Shown: positions 13,901-24,472 of the stretch, in pieces
How positions within the stretch are numbered: the stretch's first letter is position 1
Layout: each line of letters starts with the position of its first letter
Source: Entophlyctis helioformis
Lineage: Eukaryota; Chytridiomycota; Chytridiomycetes; Chytridiales; Chytriomycetaceae
DNA length: 64,000 nucleotides
Direction: 5' to 3'
Assembly: GCA_025526915.1 (NCBI GenBank)
Contig: JAHLKH010000026.1
Location: 1 to 64,000, forward strand
Program-made: the position numbers and the translations under genes
Notes under the pieces: model-generated
Database searches by the model: none
Told to the model about the DNA's origin: nothing
What the model saw: only the letters and a program-made list of their open reading frames with translations

Positions 13901-14724
13901 CCTGCGTCGTCGGCACCGGCTTGGGCACCGGCAGGCGATCCCACAACGCCAGCACCACCACCAGCACCACCACCACCACCGCCAGGACTCGTGGTCGTGG
14001 CGCCAGTGAATTGCGGCCGGTCGGGCGACGGAGGGTCGTCGTCTTCGAGGAACGCGTCGTCCGTGTCGTCGCCCGAGTCGACCGCGGGCGGCTTGGACGG
14101 CTTGGGCGGCTGAGCAGGTTTGGTCATAAACTCGAACAGATTGCGCTTGACGCCTGTGCTTGTGGCGCGGGTCCCCTCTGGCGCGGGCTGTTGGGGGGCA
14201 GGCGACAAGGGTGGCTTTGAGCTGGCAACGGTGAAGCCTTTGTACGTGTGTCGGCGTTCAAGGAACTTGCGCTGGTGAGGGAACGGCTGGTCTTGCTCGT
14301 CCTCCTTCCGCTGCTGGCTGTCGCGGTCGGCATTCGTGGCGCTGTTGGCGTTGGTGGCGCTGTTTGTCGCGGATGGAAACGCCTCGAGGTGGTCTGTTGA
14401 CTGTTGTTGCGGCGGGGGTTGTTGCTGCTTCTTGGACGTGTCTTTGAGAAGGCCAAACCCCCGACGGGCCTTGACAGTGTTGGCAACGACTTCGGGTGGC
14501 GACGACGGCACACGGGACTCGGAGGCAAGCGTATCGACCGACAGAGCCAGTAGGGCCTTTTGAGATTGCGACAGGATGCCATGACGGCCATGCGTTGTGT
14601 CCGTGGACGATGCGCCACCCTGCTGCTGCTGCTGCTGCTGCTGTTGCTCTGGGGGTTTCGATGGTTGATATTGGCTCATGTGATGCGTGGTAAAGGCAGA
14701 CAATCGCGTCCGTTTTGTTTGCAT
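10937..14724 (-). CDS. EF-hand mechanosensitive ion channel (MscS family, fungal Msy1/Msy2 type)
   Basis: These channels open on membrane tension in ER or organelle membranes and couple to Ca2+. Exons by eye: 14724-13673, 13572-13437, 13368-13182, 13097 to about 12699, about 12632-12036, 11953-11490 and 11373-10937; all junctions are GT-AG and in phase. The N-terminus is a long disordered Gln-, Pro- and Gly-rich region including nine Gln. Transmembrane segments follow (VLPPWLRLTMLLFAGSSVLF; WDIAVVAWFTVGAVP; ALFFIFSVIAFAIIF; YGVFRVLCMLLVLSICLF). The fungal signature AINFHRVAYEDRIKE comes next. An EF-hand is complete in its loop: DKDGNGTLSEKE. The MscS pore and beta domain reads ALSFVFGGSAKTGFECIVF, THPYDTGDRIIVDGQGY, then VYAPN and HNIRRSGDQSESIEVH. 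About 1,080 residues, within the fungal range. The start is the first ATG (14724) in the open 5' frame; an upstream exon cannot be excluded. Confidence 0.92.
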
Positions 14725-14962
14725 TTGATGGCTCAGACGCGCAATGCCAGACCCCAGATCCAGCGATTTCTGGCATTGTTGTTGTTGTTGCGTTGTCCTC
14801 TGGCGGTCCGCCACGCTGGCTGCTGACAAAGTCCGACTTGGCTTGTCGAGATGCCTGCCAGGCGACAGGCACCTCCAATAGAGGCCATGGATGAGATGAT
14901 CATGAACGAACAACTGTTTACTGAAAAACGATAAAGAGAGAGAAAAGATCTAGGAGTTAAGA

Positions 14963-16228
14963 TTAGACCTGCTTCTTAAAGTGCTTGGCGATGGCTTCGG
15001 GGGTCATGCGCTTGGTGCGGGCCTTGAGGAAGTCCATGACCTCCTCCTCGGACATCTTGGGCTCGCCAATCTGGACAAAGTGGCGGGCCATGGTCTTGTA
15101 GTCCTTGATCATGAGCAGGCACCAGATGCCATGGAAGTCAATGTCCTTGAAGACAATGACGGTCTGCTCGCGGTACTTTTCCGCCGAGTCGACAAAGTGC
15201 TGGGGGTGCTCTTCCCAGCGACGGAGCGGGTTGAGGTGGTGCGAGGTGTGGTAGCCGTCGTTGAAGCAGTTTGTGTTGTAGAACGACTGCAGACAGGTGA
15301 TTGCAGTCTTGTAGTCGTTGGTGGGGTCGGTGGGCTCGACAAAGGCGTGCTGGGCCCAGTTGCCGGACATCATGCCGTAGCGGGCCAGGTTGAAGGGCAC
15401 GAACCAGGCGGCAATGACACCGGCGGCGTTGTTGGGGCACAGCCAGAAGAATGAAGCGTAAAAGACAAGGGTGCCGATCTCGCCAAAGAAGGCGTTGAAG
15501 GCCCAGACGTACTTGCCCTTGCGGACAAAGTAGAGGGGCAGCTCGACGACGATGAGCAGGAAGAAGCGGAGGTAGTAGATGAGGAAGTGGAGGGCGTTAT
15601 CGCGGTCGTACCAGATGGTCGAGGACAGATCGTCGGGGTTGTTGTCCTCGACGTGGTGGTGCTTGACGTGGTGGTAGTAGAAGGTGTTCCAGGTCTCGCC
15701 AAAGAAGGGCGAGAGCACGACGTGGACAACGTGGTCGAGCCACGGGTGGTTGGGCGAGGCGATCTTGCGGTGGCACAGACAGTGCAGCATCAGGATGAAG
15801 GGGGCGGTGAAGACGGCCAGGGCGATGGTGTGGGCGATGGCGTGGATCCACGAGAAGCGGATGAGCAGGCCGATGGTCGAGGGCACGATGGTGACAAAGT
15901 AGAAGAGCATGTAGGTCACGAAGATGATGTCGCGCGGATCGGCGACCAGCGTGGCGGCCCAGGAGCGGTATGCGCGCACCAGCGGCATGAGGGCGGCGGG
16001 GATGTCTGCGGTGGCGAACCAGCCAAAGATGCGCAGGTCGTCGTCGAGGGCCACGTCTTGCTTGGCAATGCGCTTGGAGGCGGCGGGAGCGGGCGCGGGA
16101 GCATCGGGAGCATTGGATGCGGCAGGTGCGGGGGCACTCTTTGCGCCACTCTTTGCCTGCAGGGCCTTTGCGGCGAGCACGGCGTTCAAGGTCGGCAGGA
16201 CCTCTGCGTCGGTGAGGATGGGGGCCAT
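14963..16228 (-). CDS. Membrane fatty-acid desaturase-family protein
   Basis: An intronless frame of 421 codons runs from ATG 16228 to TAA 14963. The three histidine boxes of the di-iron membrane desaturase/hydroxylase superfamily are visible: HCLCH within LMLHCLCHRK, HHVKHHH within YYHHVKHHHVEDNN, and HTSHH within DGYHTSHHLNP. Hydrophobic segments (IIFVTYMLFYFVTIVPSTIG, HTIALAVFTAPFILML, FFLLIVVELPLYF, GTLVFYASFFWLCP) flank them in the expected topology. The N-terminus is Ala/Pro-rich (APAPAASNAPDAP). Box 1 carries cysteines between its histidines, and the long soluble C-terminus (FVQIGEPKMSEEEVMDF) is unlike standard delta-9 or delta-12 enzymes. Superfamily membership is clear, but substrate and regioselectivity cannot be read. 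A sterol or sphingolipid modifying role is equally possible. No cytochrome b5 domain is fused. Confidence 0.85.
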   Translation of the reverse strand: MAPILTDAEVLPTLNAVLAAKALQAKSGAKSAPAPAASNAPDAPAPAPAASKRIAKQDVALDDDLRIFGWFATADIPAALMPLVRAYRSWAATLVADPRDIIFVTYMLFYFVTIVPSTIGLLIRFSWIHAIAHTIALAVFTAPFILMLHCLCHRKIASPNHPWLDHVVHVVLSPFFGETWNTFYYHHVKHHHVEDNNPDDLSSTIWYDRDNALHFLIYYLRFFLLIVVELPLYFVRKGKYVWAFNAFFGEIGTLVFYASFFWLCPNNAAGVIAAWFVPFNLARYGMMSGNWAQHAFVEPTDPTNDYKTAITCLQSFYNTNCFNDGYHTSHHLNPLRRWEEHPQHFVDSAEKYREQTVIVFKDIDFHGIWCLLMIKDYKTMARHFVQIGEPKMSEEEVMDFLKARTKRMTPEAIAKHFKKQV

Positions 16229-16350
16229 GGGCGGTGTGCGGAGCCTGTGCGGTGGGTGGGGATTGGTTGGTTGTGGTTGTGGTTGTGTGAGGGTTGTGTT
16301 GGTTGGGTCAGACGGGGCAAGGCAACAAGACCACCACCAGACAACAACAA

Positions 16351-16396
16351 CAACAAGACTGGGCAACAGGACTGGGCAACAGGACTGGGCAGCAGC
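16351..16396. repeat. 13-bp tandem repeat (ACTGGGCAACAGG)
   Basis: Three near-perfect head-to-tail copies lie 5' of the desaturase start, in its probable promoter or 5' UTR. The wider stretch 16255-16430 is CAA/TTG-rich. Confidence 0.8.
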
Positions 16397-16574
16397 AGCC
16401 ACAGCAGCAACTCACTTTGCGTCAGTCGGTGCCAGTGCAGCGAGAGCGAATTCGGCAATTTGTGCAATCGTTCAACGCCGTTGTTGAAATTTTGTGCGTG
16501 TGTTTGGGCATCGGCACGCTCGAGGCACCGACGCTTCCGTGGTGATCGCCGCCGCTGTGCACGGCACTCCATGG

Positions 16575-16633
16575 CACACTTGGCGACACACTCGGCGACA
16601 CACTCGGCGACACACTTGGCGACACACTCGGCC
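16575..16633. repeat. 12-bp tandem repeat (ACACTCGGCGAC)
   Basis: About five copies of ACACTCGGCGAC/ACACTTGGCGAC lie between the divergent desaturase and coiled-coil genes. Similar loosely repeated ACACGCAGACTG units follow to 16740. No gene is seen in 16430-16811. Confidence 0.85.
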
Positions 16634-16811
16634 ACGACACTCGGCGACTGCAGCCACGCAGTGCCGCACACGGACACGCTGGATCACGCAGGATCACGCA
16701 GACTGACACGCACACTGGGACGCAGACTGACACGCAGACTGATACCAGCAAGACCCGCTGGATCGGTTGAACCGCCACGAGAAAATTTCCTCGCTTCTCC
16801 TCTTGCAGCAA

Positions 16812-19800
16812 ATGGCCGCCTGCGATCCTCCCATCTGCACACGCACCGGCAGCACCGGCAGCACAACCACCAACACCAGCACAACCAACACAACCACCAC
16901 AACCAACACAACCACCACAACCACCACACTCAGCCCTGCCGATGACATTGCGCTGCTCCGGCTCGAAGTCGCTGCTCTGCGCGGCTCCGTCGGCGACCTG
17001 CAGGCCCTGACGGCGTCGCTCGCTGCCGGCCTCGATGCCCACTCGGCCGCCATCCAGGACCTGCGACAGATGCACACTGCGTGAGTCCCCTCTGTTCAGC
17101 TCCCCTCAGCCCTGCTTGGCCCCCCGGCTGCCTTGGACTGCCAATGCACCGCCCCGTCCCGTACCGCTCAGCCAGCCAGCCAGCCAGCCCGGCCCCGCTG
17201 GTGCACCAGCGCTCATCGTCCTGTCACTGCCCCGCTGTGCTGCTGCCCCGCCGACGCTCGTGGCCAGCGGCCTCTCCCGCTTCTCCCGCCTCTCCCGCTT
17301 CTCCCGCCCCTCCCGTCAAAGCGGCCGCTCCCTTCTTCCTGCCCACTGCTGTGCGCCGCTGTGCACCACGCCGCCCAAATCCCCCTTCCTGCCCTACATA
17401 CCGAGTCTCTCCCGCCCGCCTGCCTGCCTACCTGCTGCCTTCCATACTGCCATACTGCCCGTCTACCTGCCCTCACGCCCACACGCCCGCCTCCCAAGCC
17501 GCCTCACTGTCCACCGGCCCTCCTGCTTGCCCCGCTTTTCCGTCTTTCCCGCCCTCGGGTGCACCGCATCGGCCTCCCCCTCTCCCCTCCTCCCCTCCCC
17601 ACATCCCATCCTCCCTTCATCGATCTGCCCGAACAGACCAGCCGCCCAGCTCGACTGACGCCCCTCTTGCTCGCTTGCTTGCTCGCTTCGACAGGCACCT
17701 CAAGGCTGCCCTTGGTGCACCACCCTCGGCCTCTGCCGCTGCGTCTACTGCATCGCCAGCAACCACATCCCCAGCCGCCGTCGCCGTCGGCGCCTGTGAC
17801 GTGGCATCCTCCCCGCTGACTGCCCTGCTGGCCCTCGCAGATGACCCGACTCAGCCGCCGCCGCTGACCGACAGAATCGCAAAGCAGCTGCACCAGCTCA
17901 ACCAGCCCGTCGGCATCTGCAGCCTCAACACCTCCAACAACTGCTCGTCTGCCAGCTCGTCCTCCTCCACCCCACCGTCAGCGTCCCTCGCCCGCGTCGT
18001 CCCTTTGCACAGCGGCTCGTCCATGTGCGCGTCACCCACAGCCACGTCCCCATCCGCAAGCGATCACCAGCCCCCGCGCTCCTCGTCATCCGACATCCTA
18101 GAACCATCGATGCGTGCTCGTCCGCCGCTCCTCACCGTCGACACCGCCACGATCGCAGCCTCATCGTCCGCTCTTCCGAGCGTCTCCTCACCAACTTCAG
18201 CCACAACCGTCGCGTCAACGTCCACATCCTCAACCGTGCACAGGGGCAGCGTCGGCGGTGCGTCTCGAAAGCGCAACCGCCCGCCGTCGCTCTCGGTCGA
18301 CCGCATCCGCGTCTCGTCCTGGTCGTCCGCCACGCCGTCAGAGGCAACGCATCTCAACACCGCTGGCCCGACCCCTGCTACTGCGTCGGTCTACTCCGCG
18401 TCCTCTGCTGGCTCGCTCTTCTCTGCACGCTCGTCGCTGCTGTCGGCCATGAGCACAACCTCCTTTTCGTCGCTCATTGCCGCTGCCGCCGATCTCAGCA
18501 CCACAGACTCGCCCCGGCTGGGCAGCACGCAGACCTCGCACGGCACGGGCTCGTCGTCGGCAATGGCATCCACTCCGCTCCACACTAAGCCGCCCGTCTC
18601 GGTGCTTGGCCGTGCCTCGGACCGCAGTGCAACGCCGAGCAGCCATCTTGGTGCACGGCCAGCATTCGCTCGCGCGCGATCGCCCATGACGCCTGCGAGC
18701 GCAATGCTGTCTGCGCTGCCGTCTGCCCACCCGTCCAGGATCGGCTTCTTTGCTCTTCCGGCCACGTCATCGGCGGCTGCCCCCTCCGCTGCTGAGTCTG
18801 CCACGCCACTGCCACCCCCGCCGCCCGCCCCCGCCATCTCACGAGCTGACTGCCGCGTCTTTGGCAGCCTCAATGGTTGCGCCTGATTTGGCGCACACGC
18901 CCTCCGCCCCGCCACTCCTGCATCGTCGAGTCTGGCCCCCGCAGTGACGCCCAGCCGGTCCTCTTCCACTGCCGTCTCCTGCAAACCCGAGCCCTGCAAC
19001 CCCGCCGACGCTCTGCTGCCATCGCTGACGGCCTCGACGGCTGCCGATGCGCCTCCGGCAGGCCCTGCTGGCAGCGGCTGGTCAGAGCTTCCAGCGCCGT
19101 CTCGGTCGGCCATCGACGCCATGATCGCCATGGACTTGGGCATCCCCCTCGACACAACCATCGGCGGCCTGGGGGAGTCTCAGAAAATGTACTTGATCGC
19201 ACGCATCCCCAACGCCTCGACTGCCAGCGCCGTCGAGGCCATTGCGATCAGGATCCAGGGCAGTTTCCCCGACATCATCCAGACATCGGTGGTCAAGATT
19301 CAGCGGCGGCTGATGCCGACGGTGGGCCGTGGCCGCAAGCCGCCCAACGAGCCCGTGTCGACCGAGGCGACCCAGCAGCAGATCCGCGAAGAGACCAAGA
19401 TGCTGCAGCAGCTGCGTGCGGCCAAGTACACGCACCTGCGCTGCGCAGACCATTTGCGTGAGTGGATCGACACCAACCCGCTCGTGCAAAAGTGGACCGT
19501 CATGGAGGTCATCCAGGCCTACGCGAGTCTCGCCAACCGGATCCTGCGCTGGATCTACAAGCGCAAGCTTGGCAGCGACCACCCTGCGTCAGCTGCGTCA
19601 TCTGCGGCGGCGTCCACGCCAGGATCTGCACAGTCCGCCGCCGCAGCTGCCTCTGCAAAGAACAGCATCAGCAACGGGCGGCCACTCGTCCATGTCAGTC
19701 GACAGCCTGCCGGCCAACAAACCGCTGCCATGTCGCCATACAACATGTCCCACCCGCAGGCCAAGCCGATGCGGCAAGTCCCTTCGCACATGAGCCAGCA

Positions 19801-20444
19801 AACGCTCGGTCGCACGTTTATGCAGCAGCCTGCCCCCGCGCAACTCTGCAGCGCCGGCAGTTCCTCGGACGGCCTGGACTACAGATCCCAGCCGTTGACG
19901 GCGATGCCCATGCAGATTGCACAGCAACCGCAGCAGCACTACCCGGCTGCTGGCTCGCAGTCTGGCATGTCTTTGTCCTCGTCTGCGTCGTCGGCATCAT
20001 CGTTCAAGTCTGTGCATCCACCACAGCCGTACCATCTGGCGTCTTTACAGTACCAGTATCGTACCAACAGCAGCAGCAGCAACAGCAACACAACAACAGC
20101 AGCAGCAGCAGCAGCACAGCACAGCAACACAACAGCAACAACAGCAGCAGCGTCAGAATGGGCTCATGTACATGCCAGCAACAATGGGCCACTACCAGCA
20201 TCACGGATACGCCCAACAGCCCATGCAGCCGCAGCCGTTCCAGGCCATGCAGCTGCAACCCCAACCGCAAGACCAGCAACAGCAGCAACCGTTCGAGGCC
20301 CACTCCATGGACCTGCAGGACTTTCCATCCAAGCGATCGCGCACAAGTGAGCCCGGCCGCCATGATCCCACCGCCGTGCATGGCTTCACGCTGCCAGCCA
20401 CTGCGTCTGGCATCCCGCCGCCACCGCCATCCATATCTCAGTGA
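16812..20444 (+). CDS. Unrecognised coiled-coil, Ser- and Gln-rich protein
   Basis: Exon 1 (16812-17080) encodes a Thr/Asn repeat tract then a heptad-like coiled coil (DDIALLRLEVAALRGSVGDL). A 614-nt pyrimidine-rich intron joins in phase to 17695. Exon 2 (17695-18875) is Ser/Thr/Ala-rich and contains a basic KRNRPPSLSVDR. A short intron at 18876-18944 removes an in-frame TGA. The next exon holds the only ordered block (about 19090-19570): SAIDAMIAMDLGIPLDTTIG, MYLIARIPNASTASAVEAIA, FPDIIQTSVVKIQRRLMPTV, then KYTHLRCADHLREWID and WTVMEVIQAYASLANRILRW. A Gln/Met-rich tail follows. Between about 20040 and 20110 the likely frame changes inside a CAG/CAA microsatellite, so the tail (MYMPATMGHYQHHGYAQQP) is assigned to the second frame. 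No family is recognised. The pattern suggests a regulatory or nuclear protein, which is inference only. Confidence 0.6.
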
Positions 20445-20616
20445 CCGACTGTCGCCACTATCCTATGAATATTAATTGCTTTTCTGTTTCCTTCTTCCTA
20501 CGATCCAGCATCAGTGATTCTTGGATGTTATTGCATGTGAGCATGAGCGTGTGCGCGCGCGTGTGTGTGTGTAAGAAAGAGGAGGAAGCCGGGAAAGTCG
20601 GGGAAACTGGGGAGGC

Positions 20617-21593
20617 GTTACGACTCGGCCTTGCCAACGGCAGCGGCGACAGTGGGCGAAACGATGCCGTGCTTGGCGAGCAGCGTCTCGAGCTCGCCGC
20701 TCTGGTGCAGGTTGAGCAGGATGTCGCAGCCGCCGACAAATTCGCCCTTGACAAACACCTGGGGGATCGTGGGCCACGACCTGCACAACACGGCCAAACG
20801 TTAGACGTGATGTGTACGTATATGCGTGCGCGTGTAAATACAGTGGCAGGCATATGGACGCACGTGTACTCCTTGATGCCGTTGCGGACCTCTTCATCTG
20901 CGAGCACGTTGACGGTCTTGAAGTCCTGGACGCCTGTGCATTGGAGAGGGATCATGCCGGTCAGTCACGTTTGGCATCTGGCTGTGATGCGTGTGGCTGG
21001 CGAGCAAGACGAAACCGCACCCTGGAGCTGGAGGATCTGGACAACGGCGCGGCTGAAGCCACACTGTTGATGCACGGCACGGCACGGTAGATTGGTAAGC
21101 GGCGTGTGCGGCTGGCAAGCGCTACGAGTGCCAGATCGGTGTGGTGCATGCGGTGCAGTGCAGCCCGTACCTGCGGAGCCTCCTTGTTGCCCTTCATGAA
21201 CACAACAATGTCGTTGGACTTGACCGCCTGCCGTGTTGAGCCGTTGCTTGCATGAGTCAGTGCATTCAACGGACAGCCTCCACTGGCAGGCAGGAGGACA
21301 AGCAAGCAGGCAGGCGGGCAGGCGAGCGGACAGACAGACAGATGGACGGACACACCTCGTCGATCTGCGTGCGCAGGCTGTCCGAGAGGTCACGCTGCGA
21401 GAAGCGGGCGGCAAAGGGGCTGCTGAGGCGCAGCGACGAGCGGGCACTGCTGGCGCCGAGGAAGGCGCTTCTGGCCGAGACGCTCGACGTCAGGCTCTTG
21501 GCAAACAGCGTTCTCTGTAGGTGCGTGCCCGCCAGGCCAGGCGAGCCAGCCCGGTCACATGCACGGCGTCAGTTGCACGATCGCCTTCCACAT
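20617..21593 (-). CDS. GRX5: Mitochondrial monothiol glutaredoxin 5 (CGFS type)
   Basis: Grx5 binds and transfers [2Fe-2S] clusters in the mitochondrial matrix. Exons: 21593-21579, 21514-21356, 21227-21171, 21063-21021, 20933-20874 and 20780-20617; all introns are GT-AG and phases agree. The presequence MWKAI+[11 protein letters not shown] is Arg/Ser-rich. Conserved blocks in order are [14 protein letters not shown], the cluster-ligating CGFS ([15 protein letters not shown]), [39 protein letters not shown] and LLAKHGIV. The TVWP/WPTIPQ and GGCDI glutathione-binding motifs are intact. A 15-nt first exon is unusual and is the weakest part of the model; the ATG could lie elsewhere upstream. It is convergent with the coiled-coil gene; the 172-bp gap contains a short GT/GC run. 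Confidence 0.93.
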
Positions 21594-21863
21594 GCCGGCG
21601 GGGCTGCTCTCGACGCTGCGGTGCGGCGGCTGCAAGAGGCTGTCTGGAGCGGCTGTCTGGAGTGGCTGACCGGAGCGGCTGGCAGAGTGGCCGCGCTCTG
21701 CTGGGTCGTTCACGCCTGTCTACTGCCAGCCGGATAGGGCAACGGCGGCAACAGCAGCAGCGCTCGCACGGTTTCCCTCGCACCCAAAACGCACTCACAA
21801 TCGACATTGTGTTTTTCCGGGAATGGGCAAACGGAAGAACAGCGCCAAGAAGGCCAAGCGCTG

Positions 21864-24000
21864 ATGCTCGATCCCGCGCAGTCGGCAGCGCTGTCGCTGT
21901 CCCCGTCCTCCTCGGCCGCATCGCCGCCATGGCCATCCCCAGACAGCGATCCCAGCAGCACCGGATCCAGTCACCCCAACCACGCCTTTGCCATCGACAC
22001 GTCCGACTACAGCTCGCTGCCAGCGCGATCGGAGCATCTTCAGAGTGCCGGCGAGGACGAGCCGCTCATGTTGGCGGGCGACCATGACAGCCCGCCTGCC
22101 GTTGCGACGGCACCTACTCTGATGCAGATGGGCATGCCACAGACATCTCGGGATCGCCTGTCGACTCGTCCCTGTCGGCCCATGGCGCAGAGGCATTCGA
22201 TCGCGTCGACTATGATGGCTCTGACCATGACAGTCTGGTGCAGCGGCCGCCTGTCCCCAGATGCGCCATTTTTTGGGACTTTGAAAACTGCGTGAGTCTG
22301 GCTGACGGACTGACGGACTGTTTGGCTGGCTGGCTGGCTGACGCGTCTCACCATCCAACGACAGACATCGCCCACCAATGTTCCTGGCCATGTGGCTGTC
22401 GAGCAGCTGCGCAAAGCAGTCGCACCGTACGGGCCCATCACGCAGTTCAGAGTAGGTGTGAATGCATCCGGCACCCGTCTGTGGATGCGTGTGTGTGTGT
22501 GTGCTCATGCGTGCAACTAACACGGACAGATGCCAGGCGTACCAAGAGATCACCGAGACGTCAAACAAGCAGCTACGGAGTGAGTTGCAGGCATCAGGGA
22601 TCTCCGTGGTGGACACGCCACACAACTTTAGGAAAGACGCGGCAGACAAGATGATGATTGTCGACATGCTCATCTACGCCATGGACAACCCACCGCCATC
22701 GTACGTGGGGGCTGGCTGGCTCTCGTTTCCTGCCAGACGTCCATGCATTGCTGTCGGCGTGCTGACTCTGACCGCCCTGGCACACCATGCGACAGGACGA
22801 TTGTCGTGCTCTCGGGCGACCGCGACTTTGCATACGCGCTCGCCGTGCTACGCAACCGCCAGTACAACATCGTGCTGATTGTGCCGCATCTGCCGTCGTG
22901 CCACTCGGTGCTCAAGGCGCAGGCGGACGTGGTGCTTGAATGGCGCACAGACGTGCTCACCAAGGAGCTCGTGAGCGCGTACCAGAAGCTCAAAGACGAC
23001 TCGCTGCACCGCGTGTCTTCGCTGGCGCGGTCGACGAGCCAGATGCTGGCCAATGGCGGCACGATTGAGAGTCTTGTCACGGGCGGCAGTGGGATCGTCG
23101 CCGGTGGCAGCAGCGACTACGTTGGCGGCTATGCCGGCTACGGACTGAGCCGCACTGGAAGTGTAAGCAGCAACATTAGTGGCATGGGCGGCGGCGGTAG
23201 TGGAGCGATCAGTGTGAATGGCAGCGCGCACAACATCCAACAGAGCACACCTGCGGCTGTCCACGTGTCCGCCCCCTCGACCAACCTTCGCATGCAGGTC
23301 GTGCAAAAACAGTACGCAAGTGCAAGCAGCGGACAACACGGCAGTGGCAATGGAAATGGAGGAGTCGGCACGCACAGCAACCGCAGCAGTGTCGCTGGCA
23401 TACACCAACGCAGCAGCACGTTCAGCGCATACAACAACGCCAGCACATCCAGCAGCACACACAGCATCGGCAACACGACGGCTGTCAATGCCAACAGCGT
23501 CAGTGGCAGTAGCGGCGGAGGCCATCACCATCGCAGTTTCACAGACACGCCGGTGACACGTGTCCACTACAATCGACGACTGAGCCACGCCAGCCAGGGA
23601 AGCAGCAGCGACGGCGAGCACGATCATCTGGGCGGCCGGCCAGGCGCACTGCAGGGTTTCTTTGACCTGCTGCTGGATGTCCTCCGCGCATGGAAGGCCG
23701 AAGGCGTGACCAAACCCAACAAGGCCCGCGTTGTCGCGCAGATCCGGTCAAGGAGCCCCATGGCGCTCAACAACCACTTTGGCGGCGACCTTGTTGACGG
23801 TGAGTCCATGCAAGTGTGGCGCGTGATGACAGTCTCGGCGATGCAACTGACCTGTTTGGCGTGCAGAGTATCTGGAAGCGGCAGCAACGAGCGGCATTGT
23901 CCGCATCGGCGGGTTCGGTGCAGGCGAATGGATAACCATCAACGACGGCAATGGCAGCAGCACGATTGCAGGCATAAACGGCGGCTATACGGTTGTGTGA
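21864..24000 (+). CDS. NYN-domain (PIN-like RNase) protein with LOTUS-like C-terminus, MARF1-related
   Basis: NYN domains are PIN-fold, metal-dependent RNases. A Ser/Pro/Asp-rich N-terminus (first ATG 21864) leads to the NYN core split over exons: AIFWDFENC, TSPTNVPGHVAVEQLRKAVA, AYQEITETSNKQLRSELQAS, ISVVDTPHNFRKDAADKMMI, and VVLSGDRDFAYALAVLRNRQ. Acidic residues expected for catalysis are present (D of WDFEN, D of KDAADK, D of SGDRDF). The order and wording match the NYN domain of MARF1/limkain b1. A long Gly/Ser/Asn/His-rich linker follows, then a C-terminal block, FFDLLLDVLRAWKAEGVTKP ... LEAATSGIVRIGG, which looks like a winged-helix OST-HTH/LOTUS module. LOTUS modules in this family bind RNA or Vasa-type helicases. 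One base appears missing near 22105, linking two open frames. A poly(A) signal AATAAA lies at 24026. Confidence 0.85.
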
Positions 24001-24472
24001 GCGTGTGTGCTGCACTGTCAATCATAATAAAGGTGGCTGGGTAATCGGAGGATGACGGCATGGTTGAGCAGTGTGACAGAGATTGGAGGGAGTGGCCAGG
24101 TAGCATGTGGGTGTCAAGATGATCTGACTCGAGCATGGCTGCACCGGCTGGCAAGTCCACCGACAACGCGTACGGTGGTCATGGCGCTGCTCGCATCATC
24201 TGCGGCGCGTCGCGCGTTGGTGTCTCTGTCCTTGGCCTGATCAGTGCTGGTATTGCCATGCCATCGGTAAAACAACCACACCGTGACAAAGCCCGTCCAC
24301 AACCAATCCAAGCTCTTGTGTCAATGAACCTGCTTTCATGAGACACAGCCAGCATGTGCGCATTGTCTTGAGTGGTGGACATGATCGTGTATTGGGTTAC
24401 AAAGCTGAAACAATACAAGGCGAGGTTGAACAACGGTTTACAGCGAGACAAAGTGGAGCCGTGTTGGTAGGT

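Noticed and set aside
15587..16945. 452-codon plus-strand frame opposite the desaturase
   Set aside because: Complement of a histidine-box enzyme; composition is Val/Glu/Gly-rich shadow with no motif.
21825..21866. Tiny basic frame MGKRKNSAKKAKR before the NYN gene
   Set aside because: Thirteen codons with no evidence; at most an upstream ORF.
23138..23494. Hydrophobic minus-strand frame within the NYN gene
   Set aside because: Mirror of the Gly/Ser/Asn linker; no splice or start support.
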